The notes under the pieces were generated by a model. It was not told the origin of the DNA, did no database searches, and worked only from the letters and a program-made list of their open reading frames with translations. The position numbers and the translations under genes were made by a program. A stretch of 64,000 bases of DNA from CAZWUZ01 sp964637655 [NCBI: uncultured bacterium]. GTDB lineage: Bacteria; DAOPZR01. The stretch lies in NCBI GenBank assembly GCA_964637655.1, contig CAZWUZ010000001.1, forward strand, positions 1 through 64,000, given 5' to 3'. Of the stretch, positions 18,936 through 27,621 are shown piece after piece. Within the stretch, counting starts at the first letter, position 1; each line of letters begins with the position of its first letter.

Positions 18936-20176
18936 GGTTGGCTCACTCGCAGGGATGAGGCGTATTCATCCGGTGTGATCTTGATAATGACATAACTGGG
19001 GCGCAATCCATTGGTGCGTAGTGCAGCACGTACAGCATCATCCCGGGCGAGCCCGCGGTCCTCGTACAAGTAAGTGACACCACGATAGGTACCACGGCGG
19101 TACCACTGCATGCCGGCATAGGGCGAAGCCAGATAGCGGTCAATTTCCTGCACCATGCCGGCAAGGTCAGCGCGTGACACGCTGGATGTGTCAATCACTC
19201 CTGACGGACTGGCAAAAGCACTGCTGGCAAGCCTGATTTCCCAGCGCGGGCGTTCCCCCGCCGCCGCAGTAAGCGTGAATTGTCCCAGTTGCGCCACCGG
19301 AATATCCGTCTCGGTGTTGCGCTCAAGCCAGTTGCGCAAGGCACTGCGCATCTGCGCCAGATGCGGATAGGTCGTCCGGTCGAAGACAAGGTAGACGTTC
19401 CCGCTGCTCAACGTCATGCTGAAATCGGCTTCTGAGTTTACCGCCATGCCACCATCATCCAACCGGGACCAGGTTCCCTGAACGGTCACCCGGGGAGGGG
19501 GGATGTCCGCGTGTTCGATGCGCACGTAGCGGCCGTCGGCGGCAAATACGTGATAGGTACATATGAATCCGTCATTATCCATAAAGTAGAGCGAGGACGA
19601 ATCCGCTGCCGGGAGTGCTGCCGTCATTGCGGCTGGAATGTCGCGACGCGAGTTGTTCGTATCTGCTGCTGCTCCGGAGGTGGCCGCGCTCTGTATGCGG
19701 GTGAACCCGTTCCAGTAATCCGGGTCACCAAGCAGGCCGCCATACAGGTAGCGCTGTCCGGAGGCAGGGAGGTCAGCCATGAACCAGTCGACGTTGCGTG
19801 TACGCCAGTTATTCCCGATGTCGCACATCAGCACCGTATCAAGTTGGACCGTGGACCCGGACAAATTCCAGTTTCCGGTCTGTGTCTGGGGTACATTCGT
19901 TCCGGGCAGTGTGACAATCTGCCGGAAGCGGCCGTCAGCCGTAAACTCGATTGTCACCGTGTACTCCGCACGCTGCTGTTGCCATGTGCCCAACAGATCA
20001 GCCGGTTGCACCGGCGTGCGCGACGGTTCCGGTGTCGTCAATCCCGATGACGCCCCGCAGGCCAGCAGCAGCGCTGCCACCACCACGGCAGCTGCTATGC
20101 TCAATGCACTGTCCCTGTTGCGTGCGGTGTGTCGCGTGGAACAACACATGCTCGGGATACTGCCCTGGATTTTCAT
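18932..20176 (-). CDS. Lipoprotein, unknown family
   Basis: The ATG at 20176 sits one base after the upstream TAG and gives 414 residues. The signal peptide ends in LLLAC, a good lipobox (Cys about 40). Residues 55-110 resemble lipocalin-like or DUF-type strands (GTWQQQRAEYTVTIEF, GNWNLSGSTVQLD), and a similar GTWSRLDDGG strand recurs near 250. This suggests two related beta domains. Its position between two HEAT-like paralogues suggests all three work at the same surface. Confidence 0.65.
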   Translation of the reverse strand: MKIQGSIPSMCCSTRHTARNRDSALSIAAAVVVAALLLACGASSGLTTPEPSRTPVQPADLLGTWQQQRAEYTVTIEFTADGRFRQIVTLPGTNVPQTQTGNWNLSGSTVQLDTVLMCDIGNNWRTRNVDWFMADLPASGQRYLYGGLLGDPDYWNGFTRIQSAATSGAAADTNNSRRDIPAAMTAALPAADSSSLYFMDNDGFICTYHVFAADGRYVRIEHADIPPPRVTVQGTWSRLDDGGMAVNSEADFSMTLSSGNVYLVFDRTTYPHLAQMRSALRNWLERNTETDIPVAQLGQFTLTAAAGERPRWEIRLASSAFASPSGVIDTSSVSRADLAGMVQEIDRYLASPYAGMQWYRRGTYRGVTYLYEDRGLARDDAVRAALRTNGLRPSYVIIKITPDEYASSLRVSQP

Positions 20177-20177
20177 C

Positions 20178-21719
20178 CTAATTGTCGCTCCCCTGCGACA
20201 CAACGAAGCGCCCAATAACCGGGTTGAAGACGAGCCGTTCGCGATTATTCTGATACCATGCCGCCATGGCGACACTGTCGCCCTCGATATCAACAAATGC
20301 ACGTACCAGCAGTGGCACCGCTGTGCCGTGCCCGTTTATCGATACGCTCGCTGCATCCCCCTCTTTACACCACGAGGCAATACATTCTCCCAGCGCCGCA
20401 ATCATCCCGTTGCGCAATGTCAGCAGTTGCAGTTCTTCTGCGTTGCACCTGTCCTCGTGCGTCTGCTGCATGACTGCAGCAAGCATGTCATTGCGTACAT
20501 CATGCGGCAGCAATTGCAGGGCTGCGTGCAGCATATTGTCATCTTTCCGGCTGGGGTCATACTCGAATATGGTGATTTCGTATATGCCTGTCCGATGATT
20601 ACATGGTAGTGAGCGATACCGCTGTTGCAGGCAGATCTTGAGCAGCGGATATACCGTGCTGTCCTGCAGTGCCGCTCCGGCATATAACCACTTCGGGTCG
20701 AGTTCCGGATCGTTGCGGCGCAGCATGGCGATGATTTGCGGTGTGGCATCACGTTCCCAATGGTGACCGAGTATCACATCAAGCAATTCTGGTGCACGCG
20801 GCAGGGCTGCTGCTATCCGCTCGCAATTCTGCTCGCACGCCAGCGCCGCAACCGCCTGAGTAAGTACATACCGTTTCCATGAGTTCCTTTCATTGTCTGG
20901 CCTCACAGGCAGTTTTGTCAGTTGCGCCAACAACAGGTCAACATGGACTGGCCCGACAGCATACAGCAGTTCAATAGCATGCTGCTGGCTCACACCGAAT
21001 TCATTTTCGCCATCTCCCTTGTGACTGGCTGCGATGCGGGCAACATACCGGCGATAGTCATCACGCGACGGTGTTTCCGGCAGGCCATAGGCTCTCGGCA
21101 GCGGGCGGGAAGCATCAGGGTAGAGCGTTGTATCGCTGTTGTACCATTTGAGAAACACTTCCCCGGTCATTTCATCCGCCGCTTCTCCCGCTTCGCTCGA
21201 GAGCACATACCGCCGCCCGTTTTTCACTCCCCCCAGTAATCCCACACGTTCACGCCCGATACGTTCCAGAAGCAATATGATCAGTTCATCGCCTCGACCA
21301 AAGCGCATGCAACCACTCTGCGGCATGACGCAGTAGTTCATCGCCGTGATGTACTTCCGGTAATCGTCTGTATCCGGATGGTCGGGCAGGCGGACGCGCA
21401 CAGCATCGGCATGGCGCTGTTCCTCGCTGCGCGTGTCGTACCACCAATCCGGCGCGCGAAAGGCCCAGGGATTATCAGGCTGCGTACGGTACAAATCATC
21501 GGCATAGCCGCTCCGCACGGGCGGGATTGCCGGCTTGATTTGTGCTGAAAAGAGCGGCGCAAGTGAAACCAGAGCGATGGCGCCCAGCATAATCCCGCCA
21601 ATCACCACGGCCGCTGCCAATCCGTTGCGCAGTCCGCCCGTCACCATGTCAGCCGGCGCGCTTTCCACAAGACACCGCCCGCTGCCGTCATCCGGCGGGA
21701 TACTCACTTGCTCACTCAT
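20178..21719 (-). CDS. Membrane-anchored HEAT-like repeat protein (paralogue)
   Basis: I start at 21719 (MSEQVSIPPD...), eight bases inside the upstream gene, giving 513 residues. A transmembrane helix at about 32-58 is followed by helical repeats. Shared landmarks with 17613-18935 (D-Y-R-R-Y-V, I-A-A-A-L-P-R, H-W-E-R, and the closing W-Y-Q-N-N-R segment) mark it as a paralogue. No enzymatic motif is visible. Confidence 0.65.
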   Translation of the reverse strand: MSEQVSIPPDDGSGRCLVESAPADMVTGGLRNGLAAAVVIGGIMLGAIALVSLAPLFSAQIKPAIPPVRSGYADDLYRTQPDNPWAFRAPDWWYDTRSEEQRHADAVRVRLPDHPDTDDYRKYITAMNYCVMPQSGCMRFGRGDELIILLLERIGRERVGLLGGVKNGRRYVLSSEAGEAADEMTGEVFLKWYNSDTTLYPDASRPLPRAYGLPETPSRDDYRRYVARIAASHKGDGENEFGVSQQHAIELLYAVGPVHVDLLLAQLTKLPVRPDNERNSWKRYVLTQAVAALACEQNCERIAAALPRAPELLDVILGHHWERDATPQIIAMLRRNDPELDPKWLYAGAALQDSTVYPLLKICLQQRYRSLPCNHRTGIYEITIFEYDPSRKDDNMLHAALQLLPHDVRNDMLAAVMQQTHEDRCNAEELQLLTLRNGMIAALGECIASWCKEGDAASVSINGHGTAVPLLVRAFVDIEGDSVAMAAWYQNNRERLVFNPVIGRFVVSQGSDN

Positions 21720-22341
21720 TATCTGCCGTTCCTGTTGCACGACGCACGCGGTTGTTGACCTTCACCGTGCCGTTGTCGACCAGAATCTTGTCCGTCGCGC
21801 CGACCATGCCGTAGGCAGTACCGTTGACGGTCAGCGCGCCATTCTCAATGCTCACTTCGGTCGTTCCTATCGTCAGGGTATGGCAACCCATGATATGCGT
21901 GGTCATCTTCATGGCCGAGCCGGGGCGTACCGTCACGTTCCGCCTTTCGAGCGTCGCTGTCGTCTCGTAGTCCGGCTGCCGCCGCTGCTCGCTGCGCGAC
22001 AGGGCGCGCCCGCGGCGTACCTGCCCGTCAACCGAGACCACGCCGCTGTCGATGCTGATGGCCGCATTCGGCGCGAGCGTGCCGTACGACTTGTTGTTCA
22101 CCGTCAGTTTGTCGTCGGCAATGCGCACGCTGATCGTGCCGCAGGTATACTCGAACGTCTTCCTGCCGTTGCTGGTTGTCTGCGCACTGCTCGTCATCGC
22201 GTTGCCGGGCGTCACCGACACAGCATGCGTCCCCATGGTGGTTGTCGAGGCCACGGGCGCGGTGTTGACGGAGCAGGTGCAGGCGGTCAGCGCCAGCAGC
22301 GACGCGAGCGCCAGCAGTATCACCGGCTTGTGCATGGTCAT
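21712..22341 (-). CDS. Lipoprotein with two internal repeats
   Basis: The signal peptide ends in LTAC (Cys 21 from the ATG at 22341), and GGGAGGAAA precedes that ATG. The mature part contains two copies of a ~50-residue beta unit (about 65-112 and 150-197). In both, short strands around V-N-N/N-G and a I-x-V-D-x-G turn end in V-x-G/N-x-V-R-R. Such units are typical of small beta-sandwich or solenoid repeats. Function unknown. It is third in the PadR1 operon. Confidence 0.65.
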   Translation of the reverse strand: MTMHKPVILLALASLLALTACTCSVNTAPVASTTTMGTHAVSVTPGNAMTSSAQTTSNGRKTFEYTCGTISVRIADDKLTVNNKSYGTLAPNAAISIDSGVVSVDGQVRRGRALSRSEQRRQPDYETTATLERRNVTVRPGSAMKMTTHIMGCHTLTIGTTEVSIENGALTVNGTAYGMVGATDKILVDNGTVKVNNRVRRATGTADNE

Positions 22342-22342
22342 G

Positions 22343-22765
22343 TCAGTTTCCTCCCGCTCGTATGAATGCCTGCAGCATGTGGTTGTACAGCCCCGCCGTC
22401 AGCCACACCAGCAGCAGGTGACCGGTAAAGTACCAGCGGTCATTGCCGCTACCGGCCCGCCACACCCTGACAACGAAATAGAGTACCGGTAGCAGCGAGT
22501 AGCAGAGCATCAGCACTACAGCCGCCAGCGCGAGTTGCGGCGAGAGCGCCGGCAGGTCCTGCGGATACGCGGCAGCAGCAACCAGCGCAAGATACGGGCC
22601 GCGCAACCCGATGTGCAAAGCCGTCAGGATATCCCCCGGCACAACCGGGTTTTCCTGCACTGCCAGCAACAGGGCACAGGCCGCAACAAACGCCGCCAGG
22701 TTGCCGATCTCGATGACAAATGCCGCACCGCCGCCAAGCCAGGCCGCCAGCCGTCGCATGGTCAC
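22343..22765 (-). CDS. Four-helix membrane protein
   Basis: Two starts are possible: a GTG at 22765 that overlaps the upstream stop (GTGA), or the ATG two codons later. The 140 residues hold about four hydrophobic helices (about 13-36, 48-66, 75-100, 112-132). Family not recognised. It is directly coupled to the HAAS/thioredoxin-like/TPR protein upstream. Confidence 0.6.
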   Translation of the reverse strand: MTMRRLAAWLGGGAAFVIEIGNLAAFVAACALLLAVQENPVVPGDILTALHIGLRGPYLALVAAAAYPQDLPALSPQLALAAVVLMLCYSLLPVLYFVVRVWRAGSGNDRWYFTGHLLLVWLTAGLYNHMLQAFIRAGGN

Positions 22766-25470
22766 AGCCCCTCCGTCAGTGCCGGGCTGAGTCGCGCCGC
22801 GGGATGGCGCCAGGTGCCCGGAAAGAGTTTGCTGCCGCGCACGTAGGCGGCGCGGGCATTCGTGCTGTCACCCATATGCTCGTAGGTCAGCCCGATATTC
22901 ATCCACGTGTAGACGATGCTCGGGTCGTAGCGCCAGGCCAGGTCGAACATCGCCAGTGCCTCCGCATGCCGCCCGAGCGTGTCGAGCGCGCTCCCGTAAT
23001 AGTTGTAGTCACGCCCGTTGCGGTCCATCAGCAGCATGCGGTCGAGCACCGGCAGCGCCTCGGCCGGTCGCCCGACGTTGTAGATGAGCAGGCGGGTGTA
23101 GTCGCGCAGGGCGACGATATCGTCAGGGTCATAGAGCAGCGCGCGGCTGCTGGTCGCCAGCGCCGCCTCGTCATCGCCCGACAATTCCTCCGCTTCGCGG
23201 CGCAGTCCGTGCATCCAGAGCATGAAGCCGGGATACGCTCCGCGCACCTGGCGGAACTGCAGGGCCGCGCGCACCGCCTCGCGCGTTTCGCGGCGTTCTT
23301 TGAGTCTGGCATGCGCCAGCGCCCGGTAGGCATGCACCAGCGCGACGTCGGGATTGACCACCAGCGCGTGCCGGTAATGCGTGAGCGACGCCCGATGGCG
23401 GCCGCGCTCCTTGGCGGCCAGTCCGAGCCCGAAATGCGCCAGCCAGCAGCCGCTATCGACTGCCAGCGCCTTGGCATACTCGTTCTCCGCCCGTTCGTAG
23501 TTGTGCTTGACGGTGCTGTAATAGTCGCCGAGCATGACGTAGGGATAGGGCGAGGCGGTCGTTTCCGCCAGGCATTCCTCGGCCAGTTGCTTCCGCTCGC
23601 CCGTGCGATGTTCCGCGTAGAGCCGGCAGAGGCGCAGTTTCGCCGCCAGCGAGCCGTGCGCACCGATGGCGGCGTCCAGGTACTCGCGGGCGGTGAAGTC
23701 ATCGTCGCGGGCAATGCAGGCATCGGCGCGCGCGAGCAGTTCGGACTCGGGCAGCGCCGCCAACGCCGCCGCGCGCTCTGCCTCCACCCGCGCCACCGTT
23801 TCGCGCCCGACCAGCGACGCGATCATTTCGACAAACACGCCAGCCGTGTCCTGCATCGGCGTATGGTAGACGCTCATCGTTGACATCACCCTGCCGTCGC
23901 GACCGATGGCCAAATAGCATGGCGTCGTGGCGCTCGGCGAATAGAGGCGGTACTTCCGGTAGAACTCCGGTTCCCAACCGGTATAATCGGTGAGGAACGG
24001 GTAGGGAAGCGGATTCTGCCCGAGGTACTCTTCCGTGATGCGCCGGTCGACTTCCGGTGCCATGACCACCACCCGCAGTCCCGCGTCGGCATAGCGGCGC
24101 TGCAGTTCCGCCAGCGCGCCGAGATACATGCGGTCCCACGCGATCCAGGTCGAGGCCATGACGAGCAGCGTCGGCGCCCCGTGGAATTCATCCGTGCTGT
24201 ATGTGCGCCCGCTGCGCGGGTCACGCATACGGAATTCCGGCATCGGGCCGCCCACGAGATGATGCCCCTTCCACCCCCACGCCAGCCGCACGTCATAGCC
24301 GACCAGCCCGTTGTACGTTTCCGCGTCCGGCGCGAGCGGCATGGCCGTCGCCTCTTCGGTCAGCGGCAGGTCGGTGCGCTGGTTCTCCAGATGCTCCGTG
24401 TAGTACCGGCTCCGGTCAGGCGCGTAGGTGTCGAGCCGCCGCACGGTAAATCGCCGCAACTGCGTCAGGGCGCGGTCAGTGGTCACCGTATACTCGCCAT
24501 CACCATACCCGAAATAGGCGCCGGTGAAACGGAAGACGATCGTGCTGTCACCCACCGTAATGCGCTGCAGGTCGGCACGACGCACCCGGCACTGGTCATC
24601 GCTGATTTTGCCGGTAAGCAGCCCGAGCACTAAACTCGGCCCGTAGGTCCCCCCCTCGACCGAGCGCGGCGGCAGCGATTCATACCAGCGCAGCGGCGCC
24701 GACCAGACGAGCGTCTGCGTGTCGCTGAAGCGCACGCTGAGCCCGTCGGAGAAATAGGGCACCAGGTGCGTCACGCCGTTATAATGGAAAACACGATGAC
24801 GGTTCTGGCAGTCACTCTCAAAGATGCGCGACTCGTACAGGAGTTTGCCAAAGAATTGCGGCGGCGTGCGGTAAGCCGCGCAGACCGCAGCCAGCCGGTC
24901 GAGGCAGTGCTGCTGCTGCTCCGCATCGGTGATGGTGTTGCGGTCGGACGGCACGCGCCGCTCCAGCGCGTAGCGCCCGGCCAGCGCCACGACAAGCAGG
25001 CCGATCCCCATGATCAGCGCCAGCAGGCGCGCGAGGCGCGGCTGCAGCCGCCCGCGCCGCGGCGGCGGCCCGACATAGCGCCGCGCCAGTTCCTCCGGCG
25101 TGCCGAGCGCCGTCAGCACCGCCGCGATCAGTTCCGGCGGGTACTCGCGCTCCGCCGGGAGCGGCAGCGCGCTCTCCGCCGCCCGTGCCGCCGCCTTCGC
25201 CGCGCGCACTGCGGCCAAATCGGTCACCTTCGCCGCTGCATCGGCTCGTGCCGCCGACTGCGCCGCCCGCGCCGCTGACGTTGCGGCATGCGCCGCCGCA
25301 GATGCCGCAAGGAGTTCCCCGCTCGGCGCCATCCCCTCGGCCAGCCGCGCGAGGATGTGGTCCTCGAGTTCGAGGACGAGGTCGTCCCGTTCCGTCTCGC
25401 TCAGCCCGTGCAGTTGCGCCCGGAATGCCGCGAGGTACTCGCGAACGAGTGGATTATGCCTGCTTGGCAT
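22762..25470 (-). CDS. HAAS / thioredoxin-like (cysteine-less) / TPR membrane protein, copy 1
   Basis: The 902 residues read, in order: a HAAS-type cytoplasmic domain (about 8-45 plus a helix near 115-130 with LGTPEELARRY), split by an Ala-rich coiled region (about 55-105); a transmembrane helix (about 150-168); a beta-rich domain that may be LolA-like (about 200-380); a TlpA/peroxiredoxin-like fold (about 420-550); and TPRs (about 590-890). The active-site loop reads TWIAWD where TWCxPC is usual, so both cysteines are lost. HAAS domains pair with PadR regulators, and this gene overlaps padR by 17 bases. It probably senses or relays a signal across the membrane. Confidence 0.75.
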   Translation of the reverse strand: MPSRHNPLVREYLAAFRAQLHGLSETERDDLVLELEDHILARLAEGMAPSGELLAASAAAHAATSAARAAQSAARADAAAKVTDLAAVRAAKAAARAAESALPLPAEREYPPELIAAVLTALGTPEELARRYVGPPPRRGRLQPRLARLLALIMGIGLLVVALAGRYALERRVPSDRNTITDAEQQQHCLDRLAAVCAAYRTPPQFFGKLLYESRIFESDCQNRHRVFHYNGVTHLVPYFSDGLSVRFSDTQTLVWSAPLRWYESLPPRSVEGGTYGPSLVLGLLTGKISDDQCRVRRADLQRITVGDSTIVFRFTGAYFGYGDGEYTVTTDRALTQLRRFTVRRLDTYAPDRSRYYTEHLENQRTDLPLTEEATAMPLAPDAETYNGLVGYDVRLAWGWKGHHLVGGPMPEFRMRDPRSGRTYSTDEFHGAPTLLVMASTWIAWDRMYLGALAELQRRYADAGLRVVVMAPEVDRRITEEYLGQNPLPYPFLTDYTGWEPEFYRKYRLYSPSATTPCYLAIGRDGRVMSTMSVYHTPMQDTAGVFVEMIASLVGRETVARVEAERAAALAALPESELLARADACIARDDDFTAREYLDAAIGAHGSLAAKLRLCRLYAEHRTGERKQLAEECLAETTASPYPYVMLGDYYSTVKHNYERAENEYAKALAVDSGCWLAHFGLGLAAKERGRHRASLTHYRHALVVNPDVALVHAYRALAHARLKERRETREAVRAALQFRQVRGAYPGFMLWMHGLRREAEELSGDDEAALATSSRALLYDPDDIVALRDYTRLLIYNVGRPAEALPVLDRMLLMDRNGRDYNYYGSALDTLGRHAEALAMFDLAWRYDPSIVYTWMNIGLTYEHMGDSTNARAAYVRGSKLFPGTWRHPAARLSPALTEGL

Positions 25471-25825
25471 TCGCCCGGGAGCCCTTCGCCCCGCGCTCGC
25501 TGATCACCGTGTCGATGGTCGACGCATAGTCGCGCCAGTGCTTGTGCATCCCCGCCACCAGTTCCCGCCCCTGCTTCGTCAGCGAGTAGTACTTGCGCGG
25601 ATGCCCCGTGCCGGCGTTATGATCCCACTTGGCAATCACCGCGCCGTCCGTGCGCAGCCGGTTGAGCAGCGGGTAGAGCGTCCCTTCCGCCAGTTCGATG
25701 CCGTACGCTTCCTTGAGCAGGTTGATCAGCTCGAGGCCGTACTTCTCCCCGTCCCGCAGCACGGAGAGCACCAGCATGTCCAGCGTCCCCTTCCGTATCT
25801 GCGCCATCCAGTCATTCAGTTCCAT
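25454..25825 (-). CDS. PadR-family transcriptional regulator, copy 1
   Basis: The 123 residues form a typical short PadR winged helix: helix DMLVLSVLRDGEKYGLELINLL, recognition helix region EGTLYPLLNRL, then the wing GHPRKYYSLTKQGR and a C-terminal dimer helix. PadR proteins bind DNA as dimers and usually repress their own operon. The ATG at 25825 has a clear GGAGG upstream. Bases 25542-25825 are identical to 32133-32416 in the second copy. It heads the operon down to 17093. I see no strong promoter in 25826-25931. Confidence 0.9.
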   Translation of the reverse strand: MELNDWMAQIRKGTLDMLVLSVLRDGEKYGLELINLLKEAYGIELAEGTLYPLLNRLRTDGAVIAKWDHNAGTGHPRKYYSLTKQGRELVAGMHKHWRDYASTIDTVISERGAKGSRANAKQA

Positions 25826-25931
25826 CGTCGCCTCCTTCGCGTGTTTTTCATCATGTGCACGGTGCAGTCTGTCGTTTCTGCCTAAATCCTGCGACTATTA
25901 CGCTTCATTGCCTATGGCAACAGAAGATTGT

Positions 25932-26468
25932 TTACGGTACTCGCTCTCCGTCAGCATCCACCGAGAGTTCACTGGCATAGCGCCAGGCGGCGATGCCGAT
26001 ATGCGCTGCTGCCAGCCCCGAGAGTCCCGCAGCCAGCAACAGCGGGAGTTCATTCAGGGCAAGCAGGGGGCGTTGAATATCGGGACCGACCGGATTGAAA
26101 CGCATTATTGTGTCCGGCAGCGGCTTGGCGAATATCGTACCGAGCAACGCCATGAAGGCAACCAGCAGCAGTGCTGCGAGCATCCCACCAGCCGCATAGA
26201 AGCGCCATTTCGGCCAGTCGCAAGCAAGCCCGCGCCTGATTGCCGCGGTCAGCCAGGCCGAAACAATAAACGACGGAATGAACGAGATACATGCCGTGAG
26301 TATCGCGAATAGGAAGGGGTGCAGATTATCGCCCGGATAAAATACCAGCGTATGCCACGACAAATAGGCCGCCGTCAGTACGGCCATGCACCCCACAGCG
26401 GCAAAGTTGGTCAGCGACCATACATAGAGAAAGCCGCGCTTCCGTATGGTGCCGCAGCAGCCGCTCAT
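25932..26468 (-). CDS. Four-helix membrane protein
   Basis: Starting at the ATG at 26468 (MSGCCGTIRK...) there are 178 residues with hydrophobic helices at about 14-34, 48-70, 92-112 and 145-163. An ATG 24 bases earlier is possible. Its promoter at 26598-26626 belongs to the shared TTGACATACATAG set, leaving a leader of about 120 bases. It ends 106 bases before padR1, so transcription may continue into the PadR operon. Unknown family. Confidence 0.6.
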   Translation of the reverse strand: MSGCCGTIRKRGFLYVWSLTNFAAVGCMAVLTAAYLSWHTLVFYPGDNLHPFLFAILTACISFIPSFIVSAWLTAAIRRGLACDWPKWRFYAAGGMLAALLLVAFMALLGTIFAKPLPDTIMRFNPVGPDIQRPLLALNELPLLLAAGLSGLAAAHIGIAAWRYASELSVDADGERVP

Positions 26469-26597
26469 TGCCCCGCTCCCGCGGCCCTGCATCCGGCATC
26501 ACGCATCGCGTCCATGCCCAGTGCGCTGCTCATGCCCCTCCCCTTTGTCCCGGCGCCGTCATGCCCGCCCTGCCGTCCCGCTGTGTATCGTTATGTC

Positions 26598-26626
26598 ATA
26601 GTACATTGTGACACTATGTATGTCAA
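26598..26626 (-). promoter_or_regulatory. Sigma-70-type promoter with shared extended -35
   Basis: On the minus strand TTGACA (26626-26621) and TACTAT (26603-26598) are separated by exactly 17 bases. The -35 continues as TTGACATACATAG, the motif shared with 32490, 42035 and 50238. CATAGT and ACTATG form an inverted repeat across the spacer, a possible operator. Confidence 0.7.
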
Positions 26627-26747
26627 TACGACGTGTTCCGCCGCTGAGGGCGTTATTGGGCTCGTTGATTGATTGTCATTTGGTATTGCTATACGCGATT
26701 ACAGTATCTTTTGGTAATCCCGGTAGGGTCCGCATTTGACTCTGTGA

Positions 26748-27230
26748 TTATTGTCGCTTCTTTCGACAGCGTAGCACTCGCGCCCGGCGGCGCCGGGGCA
26801 TACGCGCCGGCTGTCCATGCTGCCCGGTTGCCTGCGTGAATATGGCGGGCGTGACGATGCGTATGCCCCGCCACGCCACCAGTTCCAGCAGATGCGCATC
26901 ACCGGATACTATGCAATCGGCATCGGCCGCGCCAGCACATTCAAGTATCTTATTGTCATCCGGATCGGCGTCGATTGCTTTGACGCACTGTGTCGCGTTG
27001 ACCACGGTGAACACATCATGCAATTCCCGGACAAACATCTGCGCCTGCCGCGCGGACAACTTGAACTTCGGCCGCTGCAGCACGTCGCGGATTTCGTCAA
27101 GTATTTGCAACGAGATAAATCCCTGAACGGATCCGTCAATCACCCGTTCGAGCACACGCCGCGGCTCGCCGCCAAACAGCAATGCGGAAATAATGACATT
27201 CGCATCGAGCACGACACGCCGCGCGCGCAT
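26748..27230 (-). CDS. PIN-domain toxin (putative ribonuclease)
   Basis: The 160 residues begin with the PIN hallmark VVLDANVIISALLFGG (Asp 8). A conserved Glu in LDEIRDVL and a later acidic cluster (DPDDNKILECA, then DCIVSGDAHLLEL) complete the metal site. PIN toxins of VapC/COG1569 type cleave RNA. The ATG overlaps the stop of the RHH gene (TGATG), the usual antitoxin-first order. The last 25 residues are a strongly basic tail (RMPRRRRARVLRCRKKRQ) that PIN proteins normally lack, possibly from read-through into former non-coding sequence. Confidence 0.85.
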   Translation of the reverse strand: MRARRVVLDANVIISALLFGGEPRRVLERVIDGSVQGFISLQILDEIRDVLQRPKFKLSARQAQMFVRELHDVFTVVNATQCVKAIDADPDDNKILECAGAADADCIVSGDAHLLELVAWRGIRIVTPAIFTQATGQHGQPARMPRRRRARVLRCRKKRQ

Positions 27231-27478
27231 CAGCGCGCGGCCTTGCGCCTGCGGTGCGCCGTGATTTCCCGGTCTACATCGATCGGCTGCAATTTCCCGC
27301 GCTGGGCGATATCCTGCCCCAGGGCGAACAGGTCGGACCAGCGTTCACGTCGCTGCAGGTAAGCCCGCGCCGCTTCGCGCAGGAACTCCGAGCGGCTGCG
27401 CGCCTCGCTCCGTGCCACCCGGTCGATGTCTTTGAGCAATCCGTCCTGAAACGCGATATTCACGGTAACCGTGCGCAT
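27230..27478 (-). CDS. Ribbon-helix-helix antitoxin
   Basis: The 82 residues open with the RHH strand RTVTVNIAFQDGLLKDIDRVA and continue with the helix RSRSEFLREAARAYL, as in CopG/ParD-type antitoxins. The C-terminal half would neutralise the PIN toxin encoded immediately downstream. A Shine-Dalgarno GAGGTGG lies five bases before the ATG. The palindrome at 27497-27523 sits in its promoter and is the likely autoregulatory operator. Confidence 0.85.
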   Translation of the reverse strand: MRTVTVNIAFQDGLLKDIDRVARSEARSRSEFLREAARAYLQRRERWSDLFALGQDIAQRGKLQPIDVDREITAHRRRKAAR

Positions 27479-27496
27479 GTTCCACCTCGCCTGCGA

Positions 27497-27528
27497 ACAA
27501 TATACAATTATTGTATATTGTTGTCAAC
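27497..27528 (-). promoter_or_regulatory. Toxin-antitoxin promoter overlapped by a perfect palindromic operator
   Basis: TTGACA (27528-27523) and TATATT (27505-27500) are 17 bases apart on the minus strand. Bases 27497-27523 form a perfect inverted repeat, AACAATATACAAT / ATTGTATATTGTT around one central base. It covers the -10 box and whole spacer and touches the -35. Antitoxin binding here would shut the promoter. Confidence 0.85.
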
Positions 27529-27621
27529 GCCCCCCCCTGTCGGCACTGTTCTACGCGCCGCGGCGGCGCGACGTTGGCCACCGTATCTCGTGGTATTGAT
27601 CCAAATGTGCAGTCCAGCTAT

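Noticed and set aside
22720-23883. Long plus-strand open frames opposite the HAAS proteins (also 30070-32094)
   Set aside because: Their products are Arg/Gln/His-rich with no domain, and they mirror GC-rich coding sequence on the minus strand where clear domains are seen.
22762-25470. Calling the thioredoxin-like domains TlpA-type oxidoreductases
   Set aside because: Both active-site cysteines are replaced in both copies, so thiol chemistry at the usual site is not possible.
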